This document shows positions 1 to 12,800 of a stretch of 64,000 nt of DNA, one piece after another. Below the pieces are notes generated by a model. It did not search any database and was not told the origin of the DNA. It was given only the letters and a program-made list of their open reading frames with translations. The stretch is from Glandiceps talaboti (taxonomy: Eukaryota > Hemichordata > Enteropneusta > Spengelidae): the NCBI RefSeq assembly GCF_964340395.1, contig NC_135553.1, forward strand, positions 25,846,949 to 25,910,948. The letters run 5' to 3'. Made by a program: the position numbers and the translations under genes. Position 1 is the first letter of the stretch, and each line of letters begins with the position of its first letter.

Positions 1-1250
1 ATTGGATACCATACAGGAGTTCTTTTTGATCAACCAGAAAGCAAAAAGTCTAGTTATGGATGCTTTCCAATCAGTTGGACCCTTCTGAGGGCTTCACAAA
101 AGCTCCATATTGTGTTTGGCAAACTAGCCCCTAAGATTTCTCACCCAACCACCTACACTTAGCTTCCACCAGTTATGAAAAGTGTAAAGAAAGCCGGCAC
201 AATCATTTCGCATTAGCTTATTAGCACACCTGAACTGATAAGGTTCAGTAGTACTATAGGCATGGCAAAGTGTCTGTGTGTGTGTGTGTGTGTGTGTGAA
301 TATTTGGTGGGTATATGACGGGTGTCTAGTTGGGAAATTCTTCAAATCAAAATATCTTACCATCCGTGTGTGATTTGTGTCAAAAAATTTGATTTTTGGT
401 CAAAAACTTATACTCCATAAGTACTCAGCAGATTGATCTGAAATTTGGTTGGAGTGTTCTTAGAGGTGTTTAGATTAAGAATTGTTCATGACAGATGATC
501 TCATCAGTGATATGCAAATTAGGTATAAAAATGTGTCTTTTTGGTCAAAAATCTTTAATTCCAGAACTACTGAACAGATTAGGTTGAATTTTGGTTGGAA
601 CGTTCTTCGGGGTGTTTCGATTAAGAATTGTTCATGACATGATGATCCCATCAGTGATATGCAACTTGGGGCTGAAAATGTGTCTCTTTGGCAAAAATAT
701 ATAGTTCCAAACCTACTGAGCAGATTGGGCTGAAATTAATGGGATGCATCTGGGGATGTGTAGATGAAGCTGTATTCATAATGTGATGATCCCATCAGCA
801 ATAAGCAAATTAGGTCTAAAAATCTCAATTTTGGTCAAAGATTTATGTCTTGCAACTGCATTATGGGTTGAAACTGGGTCAGGATGTTTCTGGAGGTATT
901 ATTCTGCAGTTAATGTTGAAAACATTTTGGCACACTTGGCCCTAGTAACCATGACCACGCCCTTAGCAACAGTGAAATGACAATGAATATTTCAAAGATA
1001 ACGAGGGATGTTCAGGTGACTAAAGATTCAAAAAATGTATGCAAATATGCCTAGCAACAGGACCACGCTCATAGCAACAGCTAAATGGTGGTTTATATTG
1101 CAAAGATTAAAAGTGGGAAGGGTAAACAAATTAATAAAGATTTAAAAAAATGTATGCAAATATCCCTAGCAACAAGACCATGTCCACATCAACATATTAG
1201 GTCACCCCAACAACAGCGAAGGGGGCTAACTAAGGTAAGGCAGGCAGTGC
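1..1250. repeat. dispersed repeat, family R1, copy 1 (about 238-1,200)
   Basis: No gene is seen here. From about 238 there is a short lead, a TG microsatellite (275-298), then tandem degenerate units of about 100-170 bp. The units share phrases such as gaatttggttggaacgttc, gatgatcccatcagtgatat and agcaacaggaccacgctcat. The same lead and units recur at 49,891-50,460, and the later units recur at 37,084-37,760, so this is a dispersed multi-copy family. I do not see terminal inverted repeats or a coding region. Its class is unknown. Confidence 0.75.
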
Positions 1251-1778
1251 AGTGAATTTATGACTAGGGAGCATCTTGAACCATGGCTTTGATCAATAGT
1301 ACCACTACTACCCATCTTGTTCTCTTGGCAGAGGGAGGGAACACAATCTGGGAACACAATCAGACCTATGGGAAGCAGAATGTCTGCACTTATAGCTATT
1401 TAACTGGATGACATAGAATGGTGCATATACATAATTATACACTATTTGTAAATGATGATTAATCTGAATGCATACAAGGATCAACATGTACGGCCCGCTA
1501 TTTATGGAGAACAAAAGTAACCAACATTGCTTTATGCAAAATATGATGTACTCTTTTATTGTATATTGTCTATTTAATATTTACATTTTAAGCAAACATA
1601 AAATTACAGCCATATAAAAAAAAAAGCTGCACTGATGATATCACAAGAATAATTGTACAGCATTTACTCTACAGTTCTATGTATGACTTTCAATGATCAT
1701 ATTCACAGCTGGTTGACAAAGCACTCATGATTTGACAGAAATGTTAATTTCATAAACAATCCTAAAACAATGCTAATC

Positions 1779-2299
1779 AATGTATATAAATCTGGTCTCA
1801 GATTCACATTGGTGGACAATATAAGGCTCGTCTCAGATTCAGCCATATCGTCTTGCATATGGCAAATCAGGACAACACCCAATGAAAGCTTTCAAGCAAG
1901 AAATAATACCATTGAGACTACAGGAAGTGGTCATACTTCATATCTACCGTAAAATGTTGCTTCTGCAGACTTTTACATTATACTAAATCTACAGATACAT
2001 AACTGGAATATAGTGCCTACCATAGTACCAACAAACAAACATACATCAGCTGAACTTTGACCTACTATAAAATGCCTCTGTGGCAATCCTTTATCTCTAT
2101 TCTCAGGTAATTTTTCATGTACAAGCTATGACATACCCTCTCCTGTCAAGTGGTTGTGAAGAGGACATTTATTCTGACCTTAATGGTATTATTTCTTATT
2201 TGACTGCTTTCATTTGGTGTCACTGTGATTTTCTATATGTGAGACTATATGAGACTGAATATGAGACAATGTGATTCTGAGACCAACTTTATATACATT
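1779..2299. mobile_element. fold-back MITE, older copy of the family at 7,400
   Basis: The outer 32 bases (1,779-1,810) are an almost exact inverted copy of 2,268-2,299, with about three mismatches. Similarity continues inward more weakly to about 150 bp, including the motif aaataataccattgaga at 1,901-1,917, which appears in inverted form near 2,185-2,205. The same internal motif occurs at 7,499-7,516 in the larger fold-back element inside MOSMO intron 1, so the two belong to one family. No transposase is present, so it is non-autonomous. It lies downstream of MOSMO. Confidence 0.8.
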
Positions 2300-4660
2300 A
2301 CAAATCATGGCTTATTCAACAGACTGATATCTGACTCACTACTCAGTGTATTCATGTCAAATCTGTACAATACATAACAAAGTTTCTTTGAAAGGTTATG
2401 TTACAATCAAGGTATGATTTCTAGAGTGTAGACATTGTTTTTACTTCTGATCCAAGCGACATAAACTCTCTAGGAAATAATCAACAATCAATGCATTCAT
2501 CTTGAATCACCATGACATTGTGACTATGATAACTATATCTCTATTAACTGCCTTGTAGTTGACGGAAAGCCATTGAAACTCCTATATCTAGATCAACCTC
2601 AAACTCTTTAACCTGATTGGCTGCCATCGGCGACTCCAACCAATGCCCAATGAAGTGCATTGTTGTGTTTACTTATCAAATTAACTCTGCTACCTATAGG
2701 GCGTATCACAGATGCATCCTTTCCACTGAGAATATTATGAATACTTCGCTTTTAAAAATGTGTCATAAAATTGTCTTTTCATCAAAGCATCTTTCAACAA
2801 CTTTGAAGTTAAATTCGGTGATTGGAGGCAGCCATCTTGGAAAAGTAGTCAACATTGATAGTATAGGAGGAAGTCTGTAATTGGTCAATTTGCTGCTGGA
2901 TATTGGCAATTTGTAATTGTTTGAGGGCGATCTAAGATATACGAGTTTCAATTACTTGTCATCAAGCAGTTAATGGAGAGATAGATATTGTAGTCATAAT
3001 GCCTTGATTATTCAGGCAGATGTAATACAGTTTGATAGCCATTGTTTACTTGATTTATTTTGATAAAGCAACTCAGATACATGTTCATGATAGGGTTGCC
3101 ATCTTACAATCATTGATGTTTTTTCTAACCCTGTTAATTTTCAAAAAACCTCATAATTTTGCCAGATTGAAGAAATAGAGTTGGTTGGGTTTTGCGGAAC
3201 AATAGAATTAAGTACGTACAGACCTCTATGGTAAGAGACATAGCAACAATTGATAATGTAATAAGGAGCACCCATATACTCCAAATCTTTTCATTTAACT
3301 TCTAGGTACTATACAGGGTAAAAGAAATCTTTTGTAATTAAATTTATCATAACATAATTTCCCTGTTGAATTGTATTTCTATTATCATATCCATGCAGTC
3401 ATTTTATCTCTATTATACAACAGATCCCTATGATGCACGAGTGCAAGTGTGGCATATTCAGGGAATTTGCACAAGTGCTTGTGGTATGTGTTCTCTGCAG
3501 CTGTACTTTTATAGTAAGTGAACGTATAGTAGAAAACACCACGAGCATGAGTGCAAATATTTCTGAATACCTACATCACTGACACTCATGTGCCATTGGG
3601 GGCTGTTATTATTGAAACATGCATGGTTATCCGAAACAGTGAATCTCTGCAAAAAAAAAATCATACTTTGTGTGTACTCATTTGCATACAATTTGCATAC
3701 ATGTATGTAATGTTTCCGGTATTGCATTGCAGGGCAAGTGCCACTGGTATGTGAACACATTATGTGGAAGTAATCACTAGTATATATGTAATTATTGTTA
3801 CATGTAGATGCAAAGATATGAACTTTCAAACCTAACTCCTGACCTGTATTTTTGAAAATATAATAGCAAATAATCCTTTCATCACCTCAACTTTCTCAAT
3901 TGCACAGCTGTAAGTTTAAAATAACTCAGGACAGTTCTAAAATCCTTACCCTTGAGGTAGAACACTTTTTGTAACACTCATTTATAGCATTCATATCAAG
4001 TGTAAAAAATATATAAGTACTCTTTCAATTACATTACTTATAAGCCTAGTACATGTATGTGGACTCAATCGTCTATTTTGTAAATAGAACTGACTGACTG
4101 ATTACCATGAATGGTGTGATCTAGACGATGATCATTTCTTCCTTGTCTGTCAGTCTGTGATTTAGAGACACCACATACTGGGTTGATGATCAAAACAATT
4201 TACACTTGATATGGATGTTATAAACAATTATTTCAAATCATGCAAACATTTTACTAGAGTGTTATTGAGGTATAAATACATACTTGTAGATTTTGTTATG
4301 AAAGTCACATTTACTCTTTTCAACAATGCAAACACATTTATGAAATAAATACTGTTGATGTCCTCTTCAGAAATTTAGCATATCATATAAATGATTTCTA
4401 TTCACCATTTGAGAAGGTTCTCATCTTAAGCTAGTTTTCAAAGACCTTTATACCACATGACAACGTACTGACATGGTTATGTCCTTATAGCTAGAAATTG
4501 TTATATACAAAAACAACTGTACAAAAATAAATAATATCATAATTCATATACAATTGTACAGTTTCAGGAGAGCAAAATGTAAAACTGTACTGATTTTGAT
4601 TTAAATTTCCGTATTCATGATTAAAGGAATCCCATTGTCCAGTATTCCTATGGCAGGATA
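2300..4660. other. no gene recognised
   Basis: AT-rich sequence with short chance ORFs only. It lies downstream of the MOSMO stop codon; part may be MOSMO 3' UTR, but I could not place its end. Nothing repetitive of note was seen. Confidence 0.5.
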
Positions 4661-4799
4661 TACCACAGCACTGAGGCCATCAGTCTGTCTGTTTTGTAGC
4701 ACTGAGGTGTGTGGATACATACTATCTGTACCCTAGCACTCAGATGTGGATATACACCCTACCACTGAGGTGTGTGGATACATACCATCTGCCTGCCTG

Positions 4800-4867
<68 letters not shown>

Positions 4868-5021
4868 AGCCTGTACCCTAGCACTGAGGTGTGTGGATAC
4901 ATACCATCTGTATGTCTGTTAGGCTGTACCTTAAAACTAAGGTGTGGATATGCATACCTTAGCACTGAGTTGTGTGGAAATATAACATGTTTGTCTGTGT
5001 GTATGTTTCTTAGTCTGGCTG

Positions 5022-5056
<35 letters not shown>

Positions 5057-5075
5057 GTGTGTGTGTGTGTGTACA
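4660..5075. repeat. degenerate tandem repeat with TG and TGTC microsatellites
   Basis: A 60-70 bp unit containing gcactgaggtgtgtggata recurs several times between 4,670 and 4,980. It is interrupted by a perfect TG tract at 4,802-4,866. A compound TGTC/TG microsatellite follows at 5,021-5,072. It starts about 200 bp beyond the MOSMO stop codon and so may lie in the MOSMO 3' UTR. Confidence 0.85.
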
Positions 5076-5266
5076 TACAAAGGAATATAATCACATTGCA
5101 CATTGTCAAAAAAAGTCCCATGTGATTGCTTTCTTCTTTGGGAGTTCCTTGATGTATTCAGGATGAATTCACTTTTATACATTCATATCTTGTGTAACAA
5201 CATTTGACTCTGAAGTGTACATTTATACATCATGTAATCAGAATACATGTACTGTTATGTTCCACT

Positions 5267-5454
5267 TCATATCATTGGAAGACAAACCTTGCCAGCAAAT
5301 AGTTCTGATATTATTGTAAAAAATATAGACATGACAAAAAGTACATAGGAAGACCCAACTTGGACATTGCTTGGAAGCTTGTAAGGCTGACCACCAATCT
5401 CATCCATGTAAAAACCAATGGGGAAGATCAAGGCTGCCAGACAGAACAGCACCA
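5267..5454 (-). CDS. MOSMO: MOSMO exon 3 and stop
   Basis: Encodes residues 105-166 and a TGA stop, covering the rest of span 3, the GGQPYKLP loop and span 4. The acceptor is cttacag. The split codon A+TG gives M105, matching the family pattern at this position. Confidence 0.92.
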
Positions 5455-7247
5455 CTGTAAGTAACATAAAGACCATTGTATAATTAGTAAGATATTGAAG
5501 TCCTAGCCTGAATCAGCAGTACCACTGACAATCTTAGTTGTCATCTCATTCTTGGTATGTGAAATAGAATATTACTGCCTAGGTGTATCATACAAATAAT
5601 GAACATTCAATTTCATGGTTGACACCATAACTTCTGCTCCACGCACTTCACATGTATTAATATAGGTGTGTGTGAGAATAAGTCGACCTTCTGGTTCTAT
5701 TTTGACCCTCTAGGTGAAAAACTATTGCAGGTACTGATATGATAGTATTAGGTCATGGCAATGACTTTCTTCCTATAATGTAGTTAGTATTGTCCATGAA
5801 TTCCAAGTGTGTTTGTCAGTAGACACTGAATCAGTCAAACAAGTGAGAGAAAGGAAAAATGTGAACAGTAGCTGGGCACAGCCTAATATATAAAGGGTCA
5901 AGGGTCAGATCTGAATATGTTCAACATTATTTCATTATTTATGTTTTCATATAACAATCTTCGTATCAAATTCCTCATTTGTCTGCTATGAGCAAATTTC
6001 CCAAGATTGTCAAAATTGCTGAAATATTCTTCTTCTACGGGTTCACTGCTCACACTCTTCATAAGGGTGACTCTATTTTTTGGTATGTTTCTCATTACTT
6101 TTTATGGCAACTATGGGTCCATCGGTGGATTTCAAAAAGTAAATAAAAAATCATCTTTTTTTTCTTTTTCATGTTTCTCTGCCTTTCCTTTACTTTGTAT
6201 CTTCTTTTTAATGGACTCCTTGTAACAGACCCATTCCCAGCATCTCAACACAATTGACATGTTCTTAGCGCCCCCCCCCCCCCCACCACCACTTGAATAA
6301 CTTGTCATGAAAGAAATACTCTGTATATGAACAAGTGCCATTGTCACCTGTAGATGTAGATGATGCCGACAGTTCAGACACTTTATTTTCCTTGCCAGAG
6401 AGGGCACTGTTCCACAAAATATTTAGGTCGGGTGAAAATAATATTTTTTTTATTTTGATGTCGAAGCAGAAAATGTGGGTCAATAGGGTAATGAGAAACA
6501 AACCCAAAATAGGGTTACAGTTACATATGAAAAATTGAATATTATTCTACTAAAATACATTGTAAAACAGTGTAACTTTTTTTTGGAGATCTGTGGTATA
6601 AAGTGAATGAATGAATGATTCCATTGACATCAGAATAGTAAAGGAAATACACAATGTATACATGTAGATCTGGCAATGCAGTATGGTGATTTTATACCAA
6701 TATTCAAAGACACAAATAAACATTAATGTAACATAAGAATTGAACAATGTCTCAAGTTGGCACACATGCCTGTTCAATACCAAGTTTTATAGTTTGACAA
6801 TTGTTACACTACTTTCTCTCTTCTCTATTTTCATGACTGGTGTTAAATGAGGTCAGCAGAAGTTTTGAAGTACACACTGCCAATGACTGTTTTGGGAAAA
6901 AATATCAAATACTATCATAATGATACAAGTATTTTGAAAACTTACTTCCAACAAATGCTATCCACCTAGCATATTTTAAAACAACAGGTTTCCAATGTGA
7001 TGCTATAAGCAATATCCACGTCACTGTCAAACATATGATTCCCATTAAAATAAATAACAATGTAGTCATCCACTCTGGTGAAAGTTGTGGTCCTGTACAC
7101 ACTGGGGAACGTCCATAGATGGTTTGGCATTGCCAAGTTAGACCAATACGCACCTCCCCTATAAGGATATCAATTAAAGAGAGTGGACTGTGGATGAAAC
7201 AGTGACTAATTTACTTTGAAGCAGTGACTAATTACTACGTATGTATA

Positions 7248-7318
<71 letters not shown>

Positions 7319-8719
7319 ATGTATGTATGTATGTATGTATGTATGTATGTATGCATGTCAATAGCCATTACACAGAAACTTTGATTTTGATATTTGATAC
7401 GAGTATAAAGTTGGCGTCAGATTCAGATTCAGCTAGCGTCATATTGAGCGTCAGATAGCCTCAGATCCGAAGACACCCGACGGACTCAATCAAACCTGAA
7501 ATAATACCGTTGAGACTACAGGGAAAGATTCTGCTTCACAACCTTTTGATGGAAGATGGAATGTCTCTGCTTGGACAATTTTAAATTTTAAATTCAAATT
7601 GTTAAAAATGACAACATATTACATACGTAAACTTTTACTGACAACATTGGCAAAACGTATCAACTAACGAACATACAGTGGCTGAACTTGGGGCTATCAA
7701 TGTCTCGGTTGCAAGTATTTCAACTCTATTTCACATATTTTTTTCCCAAATAAAAATTGTGCAAGCAGAGACATTCCAACTTCCATCAAAAGGCTGTGAA
7801 GCGGAATCTTTCCCTGTAGTCTCAACAGTATTATTTCAGGTCTGATTGAGTCCGTCGGGTGTCTTCGGATCTGACGCTAAATCTGATGCTCAATATGACG
7901 CTAGCTGAATCTGAATCTGAATCTGACGCCAACTTTATACTCGTATATTTGATTGCTGTGATATGGTGTGCATGTTTGCTTGTTGTGACTGTCTATATAT
8001 AATTTCTTATTTGCTATACATCAAAAGGTAAATTGGACATTGCATTAGCATTCTGCTTAAAATAAGCTGAACTTAACCTGGTATGAAATACATTGTAATT
8101 TAATCATAAAATTCATTGATGGAAGCATCACATGATGTATGATTTAGTATGTATTATGTCAATCTTGTTAAAATCCTATGTAGATGTTGTCTAATCATTC
8201 ATTGTTATTTTACCTTCGTGATGCACTCATCCCGAGGAGGTGGCCATCAAGACGAAAATGTAAACATGTGTCACGATTCAACAGGTCAATTCAAGCAAAA
8301 ATACCGAGGTGAAATAACAATGAACGATTAGCCAACATCTACATCGGATTTTAATCAGATTGACATAATACATACTAAAATGTCAACCATGGTACTAAAG
8401 TATCGACTTTTTCACCATTTGGCAACCAGCACACGTGGATGGATTTGGTACATATCACTAAGGTAGGTCCTGCATGCAGACGGAGTAAGTCGGGACTCGA
8501 TTCTAACATTGTCCCGTTCTACACAAGGAAAAATTAAAAATGGGCAATGCCAGATTCCTGTCTCGACATGGGTACTCAATTCGTCTGTACGAATGACAAC
8601 ACATACAATGTAACGTTACCTGCATCTGTAATAATCCACTCAGGGTTGGCAAGACTTGCAATCGCAAACACATCGGCAGCAAAGAAGAGAAATCCTGATA
8701 TTAATGTTAATTTATCCAT
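5267..8719 (-). CDS. MOSMO: MOSMO, modulator of smoothened (three coding exons)
   Basis: Coding exons on the minus strand are 8719-8620, 7158-6946 and 5454-5267, giving 166 aa. The human protein is about 167 aa. All junctions are GT-AG, and phases 1 and 1 join cleanly. The start chosen is the ATG at 8,719, which gives the family N-terminus MDKLTLISGFLFFAADVFAI; upstream in-frame residues look like 5' UTR. Predicted membrane spans lie at about residues 4-24, 64-87, 99-119 and 138-158. Claudin-like loop residues W42, C44 and C54 are present, as is the family block GQPYKLPSN (126-134) and the C-terminus FAGKVCLP (157-164). In vertebrates MOSMO works with MEGF8 and MGRN1 to promote Smoothened ubiquitination and removal, damping Hedgehog signalling. 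E155 within the fourth span is unusual, since the human protein has an uncharged residue there as I recall it. Identification rests on strong whole-length similarity recalled from the family. Confidence 0.93.
6130..6530. repeat. poly-C tract and dispersed repeat related to 54,225-54,390
   Basis: This lies in MOSMO intron 2. A C tract of about 15 bases at 6,271-6,284 is followed by sequence whose reverse complement (gtttctcattaccc, tcgacatcaaaataaaaaaa) resembles 54,290-54,375. It is likely a decayed dispersed repeat. No coding content. Confidence 0.55.
6946..7158 (-). CDS. MOSMO: MOSMO exon 2
   Basis: Encodes residues 34-104 plus one base. It contains the extracellular W..C..C loop, the second span and the KYARWIAF segment that opens the third span. 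The acceptor is ccttatag and the donor gtaag. Exon 1 phase 1 joins to give GEVRIGLTWQCQTIYGR. Confidence 0.92.
7251..7352. repeat. compound (TG)n(TATG)n microsatellite
   Basis: A TG tract followed by about 12 TATG units inside MOSMO intron 1, ending about 48 bp from the fold-back element at 7,400. Confidence 0.97.
7400..7943. mobile_element. fold-back MITE with long TIRs and TA flanks
   Basis: The left arm (7,400 to about 7,590) and right arm (about 7,755-7,943) are inverted copies about 190 bp long with roughly 90% identity by eye. Both begin cgagtataaagttggcgtc. The element is 544 bp and is flanked by TA on both sides (7,398-7,399 and 7,944-7,945), as expected for Tc1/mariner-type insertion. 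Short direct sub-repeats of the form gatctgacgc/agattcag fill the outer arms. There is no coding capacity, so it is non-autonomous. It sits in MOSMO intron 1 between exons 1 and 2. Confidence 0.9.
8620..8719 (-). CDS. MOSMO: MOSMO exon 1 (coding part)
   Basis: Encodes residues 1-33 plus the first base of G34, covering the first membrane span and the NPEW motif. The donor is gtaacg, immediately after a gatgcag exon end. Confidence 0.92.
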
Positions 8720-8859
8720 AGTAAAGTTCACATTGATTCCTAAACAATCGATACGTAGATCATTCCGCGCTGAGTTGGCCAAGATGTTGGCGTCCAGTCT
8801 CGTGTGTTGACACTCCTGACTCTCACCAACTTGTGTCAAGTTGTGAATTACTTGTCCTA

Positions 8860-8867
8860 TGACGTCA
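8860..8867. promoter_or_regulatory. palindromic CRE (TGACGTCA) upstream of MOSMO
   Basis: A full CREB/ATF consensus palindrome lies 141 bp upstream of the MOSMO start codon. Its function is inferred from motif and position only. Confidence 0.6.
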
Positions 8868-9084
8868 CACCACTGTACTGTACACAGGGATCAGGATGAC
8901 AAATACAGGGCTTGACTTCGAATGTACCCCACTTATAAAAAAATCCCCCCTAATTTTTGATCAAGTCATACAATGACCCAATCGTTTAGGATGTAAAAGG
9001 GATGTTTTCGTTAGTTGATACCGCTGATGAGCAAGATTTCCTTTCGTTTAAACTTCACTTCGCTCTCACTAGCACTGCTATGTA

Positions 9085-9102
9085 CACTTCCGCCATGTTG
9101 GA
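9085..9102. promoter_or_regulatory. ETS plus YY1 composite motif in the bidirectional promoter region
   Basis: Read on the minus strand this is ccaacatggcggaagtgt. It combines a YY1 core (CATGGCGG) with an ETS core (CGGAAGT), a combination typical of housekeeping and bidirectional promoters. It lies between the MOSMO and eRF3 start codons. Confidence 0.55.
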
Positions 9103-9504
9103 ATCAGCTGTGAACCAGGCACAGTAACCTGCAAACTATAAGGGGAATTTTTGAAGAAAAATTGATTTCTGTAGTTTAGAATAAACCTAAGATTTGAACA
9201 AAATACATGAAAATTTTCAAGATAATATTACCAAAGTCACTGGTGCAATTAAGATATATATATATATGTGTTTTTTTTAATTAACCGTACATTTTACAAC
9301 GAAATTAGTGGTAGACAAGTCCCTGTGGGCGTTGCTGGCGATGTCACCTGAACAGATAAAAATGTACCATGAAGCGGTTTGTGTTATCCCCTAAAATCGG
9401 TTTTCAAATACATTGTTGAAGCCATTAGGTTTTTTGACAAATCTCTCTTATTATCCAAATTTTGTATATTTCCACTCATCCAACGGGATTACATTAATGT
9501 AATA

Positions 9505-9524
9505 CACGCATGCGTGTGACGTCA
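9505..9524. promoter_or_regulatory. NRF1-like palindrome abutting a palindromic CRE
   Basis: cacgcatgcgtg (9,505-9,516) is a near-NRF1 palindrome and is directly followed by TGACGTCA (9,517-9,524). Both lie about 110 bp upstream of the eRF3 start codon. A transcription start site has not been located. Confidence 0.55.
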
Positions 9525-9629
9525 TCATATCCACGCGGTGTTGTAATTTCCGATTTCACCAGCTTATTGAAGTTTCAAGCTGTTATACAGTCAAGTATTC
9601 TTGGACAAAATCAGTATTTTCATTCAAAG

Positions 9630-9843
9630 ATGGATCCTAAAGACAATCAGGAAAGTGAATTGGATAGCTGGGATCAGCAGGAAGATCCTGGACCCGGAGA
9701 TCGAGGCGACGTATCAGCACTTGGCGATGACTTAGCAAGCGCAAGTCTGAACGTACATGCTGCGCCATTCGTGCCCGGAACAAACGTGAACGCGCCAGCT
9801 TTCGTGCCTTCGTTCTCTCCAAAATCGTCTTCTGAGTCTCCAG
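9630..9843 (+). CDS. GSPT1: eRF3 exon 1 (residues 1-71)
   Basis: Carries the acidic start and the doubled PAM2-like motif (residues 40-63). The donor gtaagat follows tctccag. Confidence 0.93.
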
Positions 9844-12800
9844 GTAAGATCCTTGAAAACTAACAGCCCCATTGGAGACATTTGTTGGTCAGGGTGACTG
9901 TTGAACGTGAAATAAAGGTCTAAGGATAAAAACACGACCTTGGACGGAAGCTTGTATGATTCACAATTTATAATACACACCCATGTGTTGGATCATGTCA
10001 CGAACGAAAAGAAAGTGATTACCGATAGACATGGATGATGCAGGAATATTGAGAGCAGCTATAGGGAGCAGTCTTACCATTGGCCTTGGCAAGGTTAAAG
10101 AATCACTCTTAAACAAATAAGTAGATAAATAAAAATAAATAAATAAATACTAACATTGATGGCATTGTTGTGACAACTGCAGTGAAAAATAATTATCAAT
10201 TAATACATAATTAAATTGGCTAATTCCTGCATGAGAAGATGTTTAGGTAATTAGCAGTAATAACTAATGTTTTTTTTAATGTATGCATTATCATGATTTA
10301 TTTGTTACTTTATAATCGAAATTATGTTGCCATGTGATGAACTGCTTATCAAGATAACACAAAAATGTGAAAATAAGAAAGTATTATGTTATAGTTGTGT
10401 CTGGCTTGAAAGTCAGTGTGACATAACATTTCAATCTATTCCATGACCATGTCTTGAATTAATTTTGTACTTTCATGAGATTAGGAAAAAAAATCCCATA
10501 TGCATTTTTGTCACATCTACATATGGTATGTCATAGTAAGAATGTAAGATTCTAAATTCATTCTTTGTCATCTCCAATGGTGAATTCCCAAGCAGAATAC
10601 TGCAAAGGTCTCACTTGATGTTGAAAATGAAATATTTGTGTGGATAATTCTTCTGTTTCATGTATTTACATACATATAACACCATACTGATGTTACATCT
10701 TTCTCATACATCATATATGTCTATTAGTTACGAGTAATATTTTAATTTTTTGGCCGTACTTATTTTGTTTTCAGATGCTGAGACTCCAACAGCTGCATCT
10801 ACATCAGAGAGTTCAACACCTACAAAAGAGGAGGCTATTAAGCCCCCAGATACCAAAGAAGGTGAGAAAGAGTGCTAGACAAGTGGACAGAGTTATATCT
10901 CTTATGGTTTGGAATGTGTTTTTGTCAAATGAGATGAGACTGGCATTGACCATTTTTTCCATTGTTCTTGAATGTATGAAGCACAGTATTATAAGTTATT
11001 TTGTGAAAAGATTGTGGGTTTTTTATTTTGTGAAAAGATTGTGGGTTTTTTATATTAAATTAGAAGAAAATGTTTCAGACATAATGCCTTTTTGTTGTAG
11101 GGTAAACACTTGCAGTGACCTTGACAGGTCTATTGTGACAGTTCAGGAAGTTATAAAATCAATGTCATTAAGTTTTATTAGTGGAGATTTCTCCAGTGTA
11201 GCCCATATATTTGTGTGTATTTGATGCCATATTTGACACTTGGGATGCACTTTTTGGATGTATGCGTCACTGGGGACGTGTCATAAACAGGGGACAAATG
11301 GGGCTTACTTTTGGCAAACGTACGGTTATCATCTTTGCTTCCAAGTTGTAAGTAGAACTAGACATCGTAGATTTAGTCAGTTCTTATTTTAACTACAGTC
11401 TAAATCTCTATGTGCAGTGTGACCTGTGAAATTTGAATATGACCCATCGTATACAAAACATTTCAACAGTTTCATGTGCCCCATGACCATTTCCTGACGT
11501 GGCGAGCACATCTTGGGTAGTTTAGAAACTATGTGATATTATTGTTACTTATCCACATGATTGGTTACTTATTAACAGACGTGGTTGGGCAGGGTTTCCA
11601 TCGATAACACGGCCATTACTGTGAAGCATCAATCCTCACAGGCGAAGCAATGATTAAATAGACCACATCGGTGGACAGTAGTCTATGCTGAAAACTTCGC
11701 GTGGATAAATTCATACTACCACGTCACCATTTCATTCTCACTAAAACTGAAACTTTTTTGAGCTTTGTTACGGGATCGAACGCATTACGTGAATTTACAG
11801 TTCACTACATGCTCTTCGAGGTGAACATGGTTCACACATAAGGCATCGTTCAAGAATAAACAATTATTTTGGTGTATACTGAGTTAGCAGTTCTCCTCAG
11901 CAACACAAAATTTGTATCAAACTTTTACAACTGTGTCTCTGTCAAATTGAAAGTTCACGCTGTCATTCATACTTCATCATTCATGTCATGGAACTTAGTT
12001 TGTGCATTGCGGTTTTGTATCATAGTGTAGTTTTAAGTACTCTGTATGGTCCGACTCCTAGAACCGCCCTAACATATATCCAGAGTTCATTCTCTGAGCA
12101 CATATTTTTAGAGAGTGATTACCATAGAAAATTGAAAGTCTAGAATGAGGAAGTTAAACCACTGTATAGAGTATTGTAGCATATAAATGTTTTCTTTTTG
12201 GAAGTACAAACTATGTACTTGTATACGGTGTGCGGGAGAATGACACGATGTGTTCATGTACATGTATTTACATTTGTAAGGTATTTAGTGTACATCTGAA
12301 AGCCATGTAGTGACTGTGTGCATGCAAATTTGGAAAAGACGCACCGTGATGGGATTTTGACACTAATTTTGGCAGGAACACGTCCCAGGGACGCATCAGA
12401 AAAAAAGCTACCATGACCTCTGCCATATGTTATGTAGTAATATTGATATCACTTGCTACTTAATCAAAATGCAAAGAATAAAAAGCTTTGACAGAATCCT
12501 ATAATATTACTTAACGTGCAACTGTGTGCTGCTTGATTCTGTCTTAGTACATGTATCTATGAAGAAATAAAATGTCTCCGATGTCCATGATGGTTCATAA
12601 CCAAAAACTGACTGGATAATTAGATATTGTGCCCCAATATTTTTCTTCATTCTACCATGGATTCAATGGTCTCTTTTTGGTCAGTGTGAGTGTTTGTGTT
12701 TTCTTCAAAACATGACAGTAACATTTTCTACTTCAACTACTATCTTGCCACTATGATGAGACTTGATGGACACATTACATAATTTGGAGGTGTATTACAA

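Noticed and set aside
5898-6095. Minus-strand ORF in MOSMO intron 2 as a possible extra exon
   Set aside because: Exons 2 and 3 join in phase to give the full-length family protein without it.
10775-11224. 149-codon plus-strand ORF
   Set aside because: Its start is eRF3 exon 2 in a different frame, and it continues into the intron. The exon's correct frame gives [14 protein letters not shown].
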